Shown in pieces: positions 45,415 to 53,852 of a stretch of DNA of 64,000 nt. The position numbers were made by a program, and so were the translations under genes. Each line of letters opens with the position of its first letter. Position 1 is the first letter of the stretch. Under the pieces are notes generated by a model. The model was not told the origin of the DNA, made no database searches, and saw only the letters and a program-made list of their open reading frames with translations. This stretch comes from Christensenella sp. UBA7703 (GTDB lineage Bacteria > Bacillota > Clostridia > Christensenellales > CAG-138), in assembly GCA_002482505.1 (NCBI GenBank), contig DLGD01000016.1, positions 62,001 to 126,000 of the forward strand. Reading direction: 5' to 3'.

Positions 45415-45739
45415 CTTCTTCCTCCGAAACCAGCTCCCGCATCTGCCGGAGCAGGTCTTTTTGTGCTTCGTTGAGTGTCGTTCCGCCGAGGGTATCGATC
45501 AGGCGGAGCAGTCTTTCGTTGTTCTCTATCAAATTCAGCTTGGTTTCCATGTCCTTTAGTTCGTTTTCCGCGGTCAGGATCGCATCCCGCACCGCCTGCC
45601 GGGAGATGCCCTCACGCTCGGCTATTTCGCCAAGGGAGCAGTCCTCATAAGCATACTGGCGCACAAGCGAACGCTGGCGCTCGGTTAAGAAAGCGCCGTA
45701 CCAGTCCATGAGTTGTCCAAGTTCGACCAATCGATTCAT
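45404..45739 (-). CDS. ylxM: YlxM/p13 family SRP-associated DNA-binding-like protein
   Basis: A 111-residue helix-turn-helix protein of UPF0122 (YlxM), which almost always precedes ffh and can stimulate SRP GTPase activity in streptococci. Seen: LMDWYGAFLTERQRSLVRQYAYEDCSLGEIAE, then the recognition-like helix GISRQAVRDAI. The ATG at 45739 is preceded by GGTGATG just after a hairpin. Confidence 0.93.
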   Translation of the reverse strand: MNRLVELGQLMDWYGAFLTERQRSLVRQYAYEDCSLGEIAEREGISRQAVRDAILTAENELKDMETKLNLIENNERLLRLIDTLGGTTLNEAQKDLLRQMRELVSEEEDGV

Positions 45740-45748
45740 TTCATCACC

Positions 45749-45770
45749 TGTAAAGCAGAAAAGCTTTACA
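45749..45770 (-). promoter_or_regulatory. 5' stem-loop of the ylxM-ffh mRNA
   Basis: TGTAAAGC and GCTTTACA form a perfect 8-base stem with a six-base loop. Counting from the -10 element, transcription should begin at about the first base of this stem, placing it at the very 5' end of the mRNA and directly before the ribosome binding site. Confidence 0.55.
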
Positions 45771-45778
45771 CCGTAACT

Positions 45779-45806
45779 ATTATACGGAGTGTGGTGATTT
45801 TGTCAA
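45779..45806 (-). promoter_or_regulatory. Promoter of ylxM-ffh
   Basis: On the minus strand perfect TTGACA and perfect TATAAT are separated by 16 bases. This is the best match to the sigma-A consensus in the window. Confidence 0.85.
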
Positions 45807-45880
45807 GCGATTCCATTGAATTGAACGAATAGATCAGAGATTTTTCAACGATTCTTGGATATTTGCGCGTCAATTGCCGG

Positions 45881-46798
45881 TTAATCCGCGTCGTTGCCCA
45901 GCAGTGCTTCGGCAAAGAGTTCCGCGTTGAACGGTTGCAGGTCGTCAATCCCTTCCCCAACGCCAACAAAGCGCACGGGAACCTTCAGCGTCTCACAGAT
46001 GGAGATCACCACGCCGCCCTTTGCAGTGCCGTCGAGTTTGGTGAGGATTACGCCGTCGAGCTGGCAAACCTCCGCAAACGCGCGCGCCTGTGCAACCGCG
46101 TTTTGTCCCGTGACCGCGTCCAGCACCAGCAGTGTTTCGCAAGGGGTATCCGGCAGTTCGCGCGCGATCACGCGGCGGATTTTGCCGAGTTCGTTCATCA
46201 GGTTTGCCTTGTTGTGGAGCCGCCCCGCCGTGTCGCAGAGCAGCAAATCGCAGCCCTTCGCCTTGTAGGAGGCAATCGCGTCAAACACCACCGCGGCGGG
46301 GTCCGCGCCTTCGTTGTGGCGCACCATCGCGACATCCGCACGTTTGGCCCATTCGCCGAGCTGCTCTGCCGCTGCCGCGCGGAAGGTATCCGCAGCCGCA
46401 AGCATGATCTTTCTGCCCTGTTCGCGATAGCTGTTGGCGAGCTTGCCGATGCTGGTGGTCTTGCCTACGCCGTTGACGCCAACAATGAGCACCACGGCTT
46501 CCCCGGTATCCGCCGAAAACGGCTTTTGCGTGGTAACAGCCTTAGCAATCAATCCTGCAAGCGCTTTTCTTGCGCCCGCTCGGTCGGAAATCTTCTGTTC
46601 TTTGATGACGGCCTGCAGCTCGTCCAGCAGCCGCTCGGTCACACCTGCCCCCGCGTCTGCGAGGATCAGCGCCTCTTCGAGCTCTTCGTAAAACGCTTCG
46701 TTGATGCCGTCTTTGGAAGCAAAGAGCCGCGCCAGCAACCCTGTTCGGGTCTTGCCGAGCCCTGTTTTCCATTTCTGAAACAATGGTTTTCTTTCCAT
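45881..46798 (-). CDS. ftsY: Signal recognition particle receptor FtsY
   Basis: Membrane-associated SRP receptor GTPase. The 305-residue protein has a short charged N-terminus, the N domain, Walker A GVNGVGKTTS, AAADTFRAAAAEQL, DTAGRLHNKANLM, and TKLDGTAKGGVVISI, ending with GVGEGIDDLQPF. It lacks the long acidic A domain of the E. coli protein, as is normal for Firmicutes. It follows smc by 35 bases. Confidence 0.97.
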   Translation of the reverse strand: MERKPLFQKWKTGLGKTRTGLLARLFASKDGINEAFYEELEEALILADAGAGVTERLLDELQAVIKEQKISDRAGARKALAGLIAKAVTTQKPFSADTGEAVVLIVGVNGVGKTTSIGKLANSYREQGRKIMLAAADTFRAAAAEQLGEWAKRADVAMVRHNEGADPAAVVFDAIASYKAKGCDLLLCDTAGRLHNKANLMNELGKIRRVIARELPDTPCETLLVLDAVTGQNAVAQARAFAEVCQLDGVILTKLDGTAKGGVVISICETLKVPVRFVGVGEGIDDLQPFNAELFAEALLGNDAD

Positions 46799-46833
46799 AT
46801 ATCTACCTTTATCAAAAATTCAATACAACTATT

Positions 46834-49800
46834 TTAGCTTGCCTGTTCCGGCGCGGTGGTGATTCCGTTTTCACCGAAGCGCGCGGAGACCACCTTGCTC
46901 ACGCCTTTTTCCTCCATCGAGACGCCATAGAGCGTGTCGCAGACCTCCATGCTTCCTTTGCGGTGCGTGATGAGGATGAACTGCGTCCCATCAGAATAGC
47001 GCTTGACATAGTCCGCAAAGCGAGACACGTTCGCCTCGTCCAGCGCGGATTCAATCTCATCGAGCATGCAAAACGCGGGTGGTTTGAGTTTGAGCATGGC
47101 AAACAACAGCGCGATTGCCGTCAGTGTCCGCTCTCCTCCGGAGAGCAGCGTGAGCAATTGTAGTTTCTTTCCCGGCGGCTGGGCGATGATGTCGATATCG
47201 CAACCCAGCACGTCGTTCTTATCCGCAAGCCTCAGCTCCGCCTGTCCGCCGCCGAACAGTTCGGCAAACGTAGACGAGAAGTTCTGCTGAATCAACTCAA
47301 ACTGCTTGAGGAACACGCTTTCCATCGTCTCGGTGAGTTCGACGATCAGCGTCTCCAAATCACGCTTGGCATTATTGAGGTCTTCGCATTGCGTGAATAA
47401 CTCGCTGTGCCGCTCAAACACGCTCTTGTATTCGTCAATTGAGCTGAGATTGATGTTCCCAAGCCCTTTGATCTCCTGCCTGATCTCGTTCACACGCGCG
47501 TTGCTCGCGCCGACTGCGATTTCATGCTTGAGTGCCGCCGCGTTTTCATAGGTAAGCTCATATTCGTTCCAGATATGATCCTGCATCGAGCCAAGCTCCA
47601 TCTCAAGCTTGCTCTGCGTCATCTCTTGCTTATGGATGCGATCCGCAAGGTCGCGCGTGCTGGTGAGCAGTTCCTCGCGCCGCGCGCGCTGCTCATAGAG
47701 AGAGGCGGATACCGTCTGCCGCTCTTCCTCAATCTTTCTTTGTGCTTCCTTCTCTGCGCTGGTCAGTGCCGTATCGCTTGCAATCTGTGCCTGCATGCCG
47801 GAGAGTTCTGCTTCGATTGCGGAAATGTTCCCCTCGTTCTCCTCCGCTTCACGCTCCAGTGCAGTGAGACGAAGGGTCAGCTCGCGGTGTTCGTTTACAA
47901 GGCGCTTTTGTTCGGCATAGATCGCGTCGCGCTCTTTGCTGAGCGCCATGCGGCGCACTTTTTGCTCGGTAAGTTCGCTGGTGAAGGCTTCGCGCTGTTT
48001 GCGCAGTTCGTAGAGCTCGCCCTGTGCGCGGGCAACATCTTCCCGCGTGCTGGCATTGCCTTGCTCAATGTCGGTTTGCTGTTCGTCCGCGCTGGTACGC
48101 TCGCGCTCAACCTCGGTCAGGTTGTCGGTGAGTTGGAGGCGTTCGTCGGCAAGCGTCTGCTCGCTCTGCTCGCTATGCTCCACATCGCGCCGGATGATAT
48201 CCAGCTGTTCCGCCTGTTTTGCCGCCGCGATTTCACAGGCATGCACCGCGTCCCGAAACGAATCCACCTGAATGTCGCAGCGCAGCACGTCCTGCTCCGC
48301 TTTGCGCAGGGCTGCTTTCTTTTCTTCCAGCGCGGCATCCGCCTGTTTGAGTTTTTCGCGGAGTTCCTGAAGCTCGCGTTCGCGGCTGAGGAGATTAAAC
48401 GTCTGCTTTTGCAGACTGCCGCCGCTCATCGAGCCGCCGGTGCTGATGATATCGCCTTGCAGAGTTGCAATGTGGAACGCGCCGCGCGTGCGGTTCTTGA
48501 GCGCGATGCCCGCATCCAGATCCTTCACGATAATCGTGCGGCACAGTAGGTAATCCATCACGTTGCGCACGTTGTCGTCGCAATCGACCAGCTCGTTTGC
48601 CACGCCGATGCAGCCGGGCACGTTGAGTAGAGAGCGCTCCTCGCGCGTGATGCGCGTCGGGTTTAATAGCGCCATCGGCAGCAGCGTTGCTCTGCCGTAA
48701 TCCTTGGCACGGAGGTATTCGATGACGTATTTCGCGTCTTCGGCTGTCGGGGTTACGATGTTTTGCAGTGTACCGCCGAGCGCCATGGTGATCGCAATCT
48801 CGTATTCCTTCGGCACGCGCAGCAGTTCTGCAACAACGCCAACGATGGCTCGCCCAAGCTTTGCGTCATGCGGCGCATCTTTGAGTATGTTTTTCACGCT
48901 CGCGTAATAGCCCTCGCGGGAGCGTTGCATTTCGTCCAGCACTCGCAGGCGGGATTGAATCGAGGAGATCCCCTGCTCATCGCGCGAGATCTCTTCGCGC
49001 AGCGCCGTGAATGCATCCAGCGTTTTTCTGCGATTTTCGACCGAACCGTCAAGGTCGCGCTTCGCCTGTTCCAGACGTTCCGCTTCCTGTGCGTGTTGCT
49101 CTTTTGCAAAGTCAAGTTCTTCCCGTAGACGTGCGGTCTCCTCCGCGCGTCGTTGCGCTTCGGCGTCGATGGCAACCAGCCGTTCGCCGATGGAGCTCCT
49201 CATCGTGTCGAATCGTGCCGCGCTGGACTTGAAGTCCGACGCGCGGTTCATCGCCTCGATGATGCTGTTCTTCATTTCATCGAGTGCTTCTTCCCGCGTG
49301 GTGATATCCGCATCGATGGTCGCAAGCCGTGCTTGGGCAGCTTCCATCTCTTTTTCCAGCAGGTTTAGCGCCGCTTGGCCGGATTCATCTCCCTGAAGGC
49401 CGGTAATCACTGCACCGAGTTCTTCGATGCGCGCCTTGCTCTGTTCGCGTTCCTGTTCAATACGCTTTTTTGTGGAAAGTGCGTTCTCGCGCCGTTCGGC
49501 AAGCACGTGGCTGTTTCCGACGCGTGTCTCCGCTTCCGAAACGAGCCCCATGAGCCGGTTTTGCTGCGCGTTCATCGCGGCATCCAGCGTCTTGAGCTGC
49601 TCTTCCAATGCGACGCAGGTGGACAGAAGCGTGGCTTCTCCACTTTCCGCAAGTTCTTTTTCCTCGTTCATTTGCCGCATGGTCTCTTGAATCTGGATCA
49701 GCCGCTCATGCGCGCGGTCATATTGGTAGAGAAAGAGATTGACCTCCAGGTCTTTGATTTCGTCCCGCAGGCGCAGATAAGCCCGCGCGGACGCGCTCTG

Positions 49801-50421
49801 CTGCTCCAGCGGAGCAAGCCGGTCGGAAAGTTCCTTTAAAATATCCTCGATGCGCTCGAGGTTTTTCTCTGTGTTGTTGAGCTTTCGCTCCGCGTCCTCT
49901 TTGCGCACGCGGTAGCGCATCACCCCCGCAGCCTCCTCAAAGGCAGCTCGGCGATCCCCGCTCTTGTTGGCAAGAATTTCCTCAACCTTACCCTGGCTGA
50001 TGATAGAATATCCGTCTTTGCCAATGCCCGTGTCGCAAAACAGGTCGGAGATATCACGAAGGCGGCAGTTGTTGCGATTGATGCAATATTCGCTCTCGCC
50101 GGAGCGGTAGACGCGTCGCGTGATGGCAACTTCCGAAAAAGGCACCTTCAGCAGCCCGTCGCTGTTGTCAAATGTCAGCGTCACTTCGCTGTAGGCAAGC
50201 GCTTTTCTCAACTGCGTGCCGTTGAAGATGACGTCCTCCATCTTGCCGCCGCGGAGTGCCTTTGCGCTTTGTTCGCCGAGCACCCACCGCACCGCGTCGG
50301 AAATGTTGCTCTTCCCGCTGCCGTTTGGGCCAATGATGGCGGTCACGCCCGCGCCAAAACGAATTTCCGTCTTGCGCGCAAAGGATTTGAAGCCATTGAG
50401 TTCCAGCTTGCTTAGCCTCAT
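46834..50421 (-). CDS. smc: Chromosome segregation protein SMC
   Basis: ATPase that organises and separates chromosomes with ScpA and ScpB. The 1195-residue protein has the N-terminal head with GPNGSGKS at 31-38 and QGKVEEIL, a first long coiled coil, a hinge around residues 510-650 (VPKEYEIAITMALGG, GDIISTGGSMSGGS), a second coiled coil, and the C-terminal head with LLSGGERTLTAIALLFA and CMLDEIESALDEANV. Complete and of family-typical length. It overlaps rnc by 4 bases. Confidence 0.98.
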   Translation of the reverse strand: MRLSKLELNGFKSFARKTEIRFGAGVTAIIGPNGSGKSNISDAVRWVLGEQSAKALRGGKMEDVIFNGTQLRKALAYSEVTLTFDNSDGLLKVPFSEVAITRRVYRSGESEYCINRNNCRLRDISDLFCDTGIGKDGYSIISQGKVEEILANKSGDRRAAFEEAAGVMRYRVRKEDAERKLNNTEKNLERIEDILKELSDRLAPLEQQSASARAYLRLRDEIKDLEVNLFLYQYDRAHERLIQIQETMRQMNEEKELAESGEATLLSTCVALEEQLKTLDAAMNAQQNRLMGLVSEAETRVGNSHVLAERRENALSTKKRIEQEREQSKARIEELGAVITGLQGDESGQAALNLLEKEMEAAQARLATIDADITTREEALDEMKNSIIEAMNRASDFKSSAARFDTMRSSIGERLVAIDAEAQRRAEETARLREELDFAKEQHAQEAERLEQAKRDLDGSVENRRKTLDAFTALREEISRDEQGISSIQSRLRVLDEMQRSREGYYASVKNILKDAPHDAKLGRAIVGVVAELLRVPKEYEIAITMALGGTLQNIVTPTAEDAKYVIEYLRAKDYGRATLLPMALLNPTRITREERSLLNVPGCIGVANELVDCDDNVRNVMDYLLCRTIIVKDLDAGIALKNRTRGAFHIATLQGDIISTGGSMSGGSLQKQTFNLLSRERELQELREKLKQADAALEEKKAALRKAEQDVLRCDIQVDSFRDAVHACEIAAAKQAEQLDIIRRDVEHSEQSEQTLADERLQLTDNLTEVERERTSADEQQTDIEQGNASTREDVARAQGELYELRKQREAFTSELTEQKVRRMALSKERDAIYAEQKRLVNEHRELTLRLTALEREAEENEGNISAIEAELSGMQAQIASDTALTSAEKEAQRKIEEERQTVSASLYEQRARREELLTSTRDLADRIHKQEMTQSKLEMELGSMQDHIWNEYELTYENAAALKHEIAVGASNARVNEIRQEIKGLGNINLSSIDEYKSVFERHSELFTQCEDLNNAKRDLETLIVELTETMESVFLKQFELIQQNFSSTFAELFGGGQAELRLADKNDVLGCDIDIIAQPPGKKLQLLTLLSGGERTLTAIALLFAMLKLKPPAFCMLDEIESALDEANVSRFADYVKRYSDGTQFILITHRKGSMEVCDTLYGVSMEEKGVSKVVSARFGENGITTAPEQAS

Positions 50422-51131
50422 GCTTCTTCCTCCAGTACGCCGAGGTGGAGCAGGGCGCTTTTTGCCGCTTCCTGTCCCGCGCTCTGTTTATTCAAGCCTG
50501 AGCCCTCGCCAATCTTCTCACCGGAAAGGCGGACGCAAATGGTGAAGCGTTTCTGGTGCTCTGGGCCTGTTTCATCCATGCATTCATATTCGAGGGTACC
50601 GATATGCCCCTTTTGCACATGCTCCTGTAAACGGGTTTTAAAATCCTTATCCATCTCATCAACGCGCGCTTCTTCCAGTTGGCGGATCACGTGCTCCAAA
50701 ATCACTCTCCGCGCATGCTCCAGCCCGCCGTCAAGATAGACCGCACCGAGTACAGCCTCCAGCGCGTCGGAGACGATCGAAGGCTTGTTGCGCCCGCCGG
50801 TGAGTTCTTCTCCGTTACCGAGACGTAGGTACGCGGGGATTCCGAGGGATACCGCCGCATGAAAGAGCGCGTGCTCGCAGACAAGCCGCGCGCGGTGGCG
50901 CGTCATCGCGCCCTCCTGCAACCGCGGCTGCTGTAGATATAGATGTTCACTCACGCAGAGCTCCAGCACCGCGTCGCCAAGAAATTCAAGGCGTTCGTTG
51001 TGCGTTTGCCGCTTTCCGTCCCCCTTGACAAACGAGGTGTGCGTCAGCGCCGTTTCCAGCAGGGAACGGTCTGCAAACGTATACGCAAGGGTTTCCTCCA
51101 GCGCGGAGAGCGTGTCATGCTGCTGCGTCAT
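50418..51131 (-). CDS. rnc: Ribonuclease III
   Basis: Double-strand-specific endonuclease that processes rRNA and cleaves structured mRNAs. The 237-residue protein has NERLEFLGDAVLELC, the acidic catalytic helix DALEAVLGAVYLDGG, and a C-terminal dsRNA-binding domain that reads DFKTRLQEHVQKG ... QEAAKSALLHLG. It precedes smc, the conserved order. No separate promoter was resolved upstream. Confidence 0.97.
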   Translation of the reverse strand: MTQQHDTLSALEETLAYTFADRSLLETALTHTSFVKGDGKRQTHNERLEFLGDAVLELCVSEHLYLQQPRLQEGAMTRHRARLVCEHALFHAAVSLGIPAYLRLGNGEELTGGRNKPSIVSDALEAVLGAVYLDGGLEHARRVILEHVIRQLEEARVDEMDKDFKTRLQEHVQKGHIGTLEYECMDETGPEHQKRFTICVRLSGEKIGEGSGLNKQSAGQEAAKSALLHLGVLEEEA

Positions 51132-51237
51132 CCGGTCTTCCTTTGGTCAATGGATTTTTGTGTTGTATAAGAAACGATGGTTGGTGAAATTTCGTGAAAA
51201 AACAAGCGCGACAAATATGCGCTTGCCATTTGCTTTA

Positions 51238-51277
51238 CAAAAAAACCCGCACCCTCTCTCAGCCTTCGGATGCGGGT
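51238..51277 (-). terminator. Terminator after acpP
   Basis: ACCCGCA and TGCGGGT form a 7-base stem with a 19-base loop, followed on the minus strand by a run of seven to eight T. It separates acpP from rnc. Confidence 0.82.
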
Positions 51278-51298
51278 AAACTTCTTACATGTTGGATA

Positions 51299-51523
51299 TT
51301 ACTTCTTCTCGAGATAACCGACGATGTCCGAAACGGTCTGTACCTTGGGGAGTTCTTCGTCCGGGATCTCGATGTTGAATTCCTGTTCGAGATCCATGAT
51401 GAGTTCCACGATGTCCAGCGAGTCGGCCTTGAGGTCGTCGATCAGGCGGCTGTTCATGGTAATGGTGCCTGCGTCGATGTCCAGTTGCTTTGCGATAATA
51501 TCTCTAACTTTTTCAAAAAACAT
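51299..51523 (-). CDS. acpP: Acyl carrier protein
   Basis: Carries growing fatty acids on a phosphopantetheine arm. The 74-residue acidic protein has the attachment site Ser35 in [14 protein letters not shown]. The ATG at 51523 is preceded by AAGGAG at 9 bases. It has its own promoter although it stands directly downstream of plsX. Confidence 0.97.
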   Translation of the reverse strand: MFFEKVRDIIAKQLDIDAGTITMNSRLIDDLKADSLDIVELIMDLEQEFNIEIPDEELPKVQTVSDIVGYLEKK

Positions 51524-51573
51524 GTTCAAAACTCCTTTTCGACGCGTTTTTTCACGCATCTCATTCGCGTAGT

Positions 51574-51602
51574 ATTCTATCGGAAACGGTGGATTCTGTC
51601 AA
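51574..51602 (-). promoter_or_regulatory. Promoter of acpP
   Basis: On the minus strand perfect TTGACA and TAGAAT (5 of 6) are separated by 17 bases, about 50 bases before the acpP start, in the gap after plsX. Confidence 0.83.
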
Positions 51603-51633
51603 TGCTTGCTGCATTGCAGCAGCAGTTGCGCTG

Positions 51634-52653
51634 TTACTCCGCGGCCTTGCCTTCCAGGTCAAACTTTGCAATCTCTTCGCCGAGCAGACGCGTCACATCC
51701 GAGGAGACAAGCTTTTGCGCTTGCAAAATCGCCGAGCGGAACGATTTCCCGTTGGAGCTGCCGTGCGCCTTGATCACGCCGCCGTTGACGCCAAGCAGTG
51801 GCGCTCCGCCGTATTCAGTGTAGTCGAGCTTCTTTTTGAGCTGCTTGAACGCAGGCTTGCAGATCAGCGCGCCGATCTTGGTGCGAAGGCTCGACATAAG
51901 GCCCTGCTTGAGCAGATCCATGATCAACCCCGCCGCGCCTTCCGTACCCTTGAGCACGATGTTGCCGTCAAACCCGTCGCATACCACCACGTCAAACTGG
52001 CCGCCGAGCACATCGCGCCCCTCGCAGTTTCCGGTGAAGTTGACCGGAGCCGTCTTGAGCAACTGATGTGTCTCTTTCGTGAGCTCGTTGCCCTTTTCTT
52101 CCTCTGCGCCGTTGTTGAGTAGCCCCACACGCGGGTTGCTCACGCCAATGACGCGCTGCATATACGCCGAGCCCATCAGCGCGAACTGCACGAGATAATC
52201 GCTCTTGCAGTCCGTGTTGGCGCCGCAGTCGAGCAGCAGCATGCAGGAGTCCACGGTCGGCATAATCGTCGCCAGCGCAGGGCGTTTAACGCCTTTGAGC
52301 CGCTTGATGATCAGCGTAGCCCCCGTCAGCAGCGCGCCGGTGCTTCCCGCGGAAAGCACGCAGTCCGCCCCGCCTGTGGCGACTGCTTCCACCGCGCGCA
52401 CCATGGAGGAATCCTTCTTTTTGCGGATCGCGAGTGTCGGCTGCTCGTCACAACCAATCACTTCAGATGTATGAACGACAGAAACCCGCTTGTCGGAAAC
52501 GCCGAGTGCAGAAAGCCCTTCCTGAATGATCGTCTCATCGCCGTAGAGCACGAGCTCTACGTCCTTCTTGAGTTCCGGCAATACGAGCTTGACCCCTTCA
52601 AACACCGCCTGCGGTGCGTTGTCTCCGCCCATTGCGTCGATGGCAATTCTCAT
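51634..52653 (-). CDS. plsX: Phosphate acyltransferase PlsX
   Basis: Converts acyl-ACP to acyl-phosphate, the first step of phosphatidic acid synthesis with PlsY. The 339-residue protein starts MRIAIDAMGGDNAP, the PlsX signature, followed by LSAGSTGALL, LLDCGANTDCK and VVCDGFDGNIVLK. The start at 52653 has GGGAG 10 bases upstream. Own promoter; no FapR-type operator was seen. Confidence 0.97.
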   Translation of the reverse strand: MRIAIDAMGGDNAPQAVFEGVKLVLPELKKDVELVLYGDETIIQEGLSALGVSDKRVSVVHTSEVIGCDEQPTLAIRKKKDSSMVRAVEAVATGGADCVLSAGSTGALLTGATLIIKRLKGVKRPALATIMPTVDSCMLLLDCGANTDCKSDYLVQFALMGSAYMQRVIGVSNPRVGLLNNGAEEEKGNELTKETHQLLKTAPVNFTGNCEGRDVLGGQFDVVVCDGFDGNIVLKGTEGAAGLIMDLLKQGLMSSLRTKIGALICKPAFKQLKKKLDYTEYGGAPLLGVNGGVIKAHGSSNGKSFRSAILQAQKLVSSDVTRLLGEEIAKFDLEGKAAE

Positions 52654-52786
52654 AGGTGTCTTCTCCCAATTCCGCGGCAAACGCCTGCCGCAATCCCGGT
52701 TGCATCACGCTTTCTTGCAAAAAAGAGAGAATGAGTTCGAATGATAGGATATGTCCTCTTTCCCGCTATCTTCGCATGATTGCAAT

Positions 52787-52815
52787 ATTATACGAAAAAT
52801 CCAGCTGTTTCGCAA
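52787..52815 (-). promoter_or_regulatory. Promoter of plsX
   Basis: On the minus strand TTGCGA and a perfect TATAAT are separated by 17 bases, giving a leader of about 130 bases before plsX. Confidence 0.72.
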
Positions 52816-52868
52816 CGGATATAGGTGTTTTTACAAATCGGTGGCTGAAAAAAGCCGGAGGAGCAAGC

Positions 52869-52904
52869 AAAAAGACTTCCCTTGTCATAAGACAAAAGAA
52901 GTCT
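52869..52904 (-). terminator. Terminator after rpmF
   Basis: AGACTTC and GAAGTCT form the base of a hairpin whose upper part pairs TTGTC with GACAA around a four-base loop; five T follow on the minus strand. It ends the yceD-rpmF unit. Confidence 0.82.
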
Positions 52905-52961
52905 CTTTGCTTTTGCAAAACTTGCTGTCGAAGGGTTCGACATATTTCGAAGGATGGATGA

Positions 52962-53162
52962 TCAGGCGTTCTTCTTTTCCTTCTGTTCCATGTCGACGAC
53001 CAGCTTGCCGCCGTAATACCCGCACGTCTTGCATACCGTGTGGGACGGTACAAGCGAGTGGCACTGCGGGCACTCACCGAGCTGCACTTCCGCAACTTTG
53101 AAGTTGGACGCTCTGCGCGAATCACGCCTTGCCTTGGACGTTTTTCTCTTGGGTACTGCCAT
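52962..53162 (-). CDS. rpmF: 50S ribosomal protein L32
   Basis: A 66-residue zinc-binding L32: AVPKRKTSKARRDSRRAS followed by CPQC and CKTCG, the four-cysteine form. It follows yceD by 44 bases, the near-universal pair. Confidence 0.97.
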   Translation of the reverse strand: MAVPKRKTSKARRDSRRASNFKVAEVQLGECPQCHSLVPSHTVCKTCGYYGGKLVVDMEQKEKKNA

Positions 53163-53206
53163 GATAATCCCTCCTATTCTTCATCTGATAGCCGTTGGGG
53201 CTTTGT

Positions 53207-53674
53207 TCAGCCTTCGGCTTCCTCTATGGTGCAATCGCAAGTGGTTGTGTTACGATCCACGCCGCAGACGGGGCATAAGCCCTTGCAATCCTCCCGGCAG
53301 ATGCTCGCGATGGGAATCTCTAAAAAGAGATTGTCCAGCACGGCTTTGTCGAGCAGTAGCTCGTCTCCCGAATATGGATAGGTCTCGTCGTCGGACGCCT
53401 CGTCTTCTCCTTTTACAAATCGCTCCGAAAAGGAAAACGCGATGCGCTCGACAAAGGGCTTTGTGCATCTGGCGCATTCGGTGCTGATCGAGGCTTCCGC
53501 CTTGCCGCTCACCGTAAACGCCTTGCCGTCGTAGACATACGTTCCGCTGACCGTGACCGGTTCAGTGAACGAAATGTTCCGTTCGCCATACACCTGATCG
53601 GAAAACAATTCCGCCGTTTCGAAGGGAAACAGCTCTCCCGTTTGCCGAATGGCGTTTGCAACTCGAATCCGCAT
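53207..53674 (-). CDS. yceD: YceD/DUF177 family protein
   Basis: A 155-residue protein of the DUF177 family, which precedes rpmF in most bacteria and is linked to 23S rRNA or L32 metabolism. Seen: TGTYVYDGKAFTVSGKAEASISTECARCTKPF and a C-terminal cysteine cluster CREDCKGLCPVCG typical of the Gram-positive form. The start at 53674 is followed directly by the conserved MRIRVANAI; TGGAG lies close upstream. Confidence 0.92.
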   Translation of the reverse strand: MRIRVANAIRQTGELFPFETAELFSDQVYGERNISFTEPVTVSGTYVYDGKAFTVSGKAEASISTECARCTKPFVERIAFSFSERFVKGEDEASDDETYPYSGDELLLDKAVLDNLFLEIPIASICREDCKGLCPVCGVDRNTTTCDCTIEEAEG

Positions 53675-53765
53675 GATCTCCACCGCCTTTGTCGCCGAGG
53701 AAATCGGCGCGTTCCTACCTGCCAGCGCGCACAAAACTACCGTGCGTTTCCACGCAACCTTAAGT

Positions 53766-53794
53766 ATTGTATCGGTTCATCCATGGTTTGTCAA
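53766..53794 (-). promoter_or_regulatory. Promoter of yceD-rpmF
   Basis: On the minus strand perfect TTGACA and TACAAT (5 of 6) are separated by 17 bases, about 95 bases before the yceD start. Confidence 0.83.
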
Positions 53795-53852
53795 GGACTT
53801 ACCGCGTCCGCTCGCGCGTTTTTCGCGTGTGTTTTGGCGTATTTTCTCAGCC

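Noticed and set aside
52654..52861. FapR operator upstream of plsX
   Set aside because: No FapR-type palindrome (TTAGTACC-like) was found in the gap; only a sigma-A promoter is visible.
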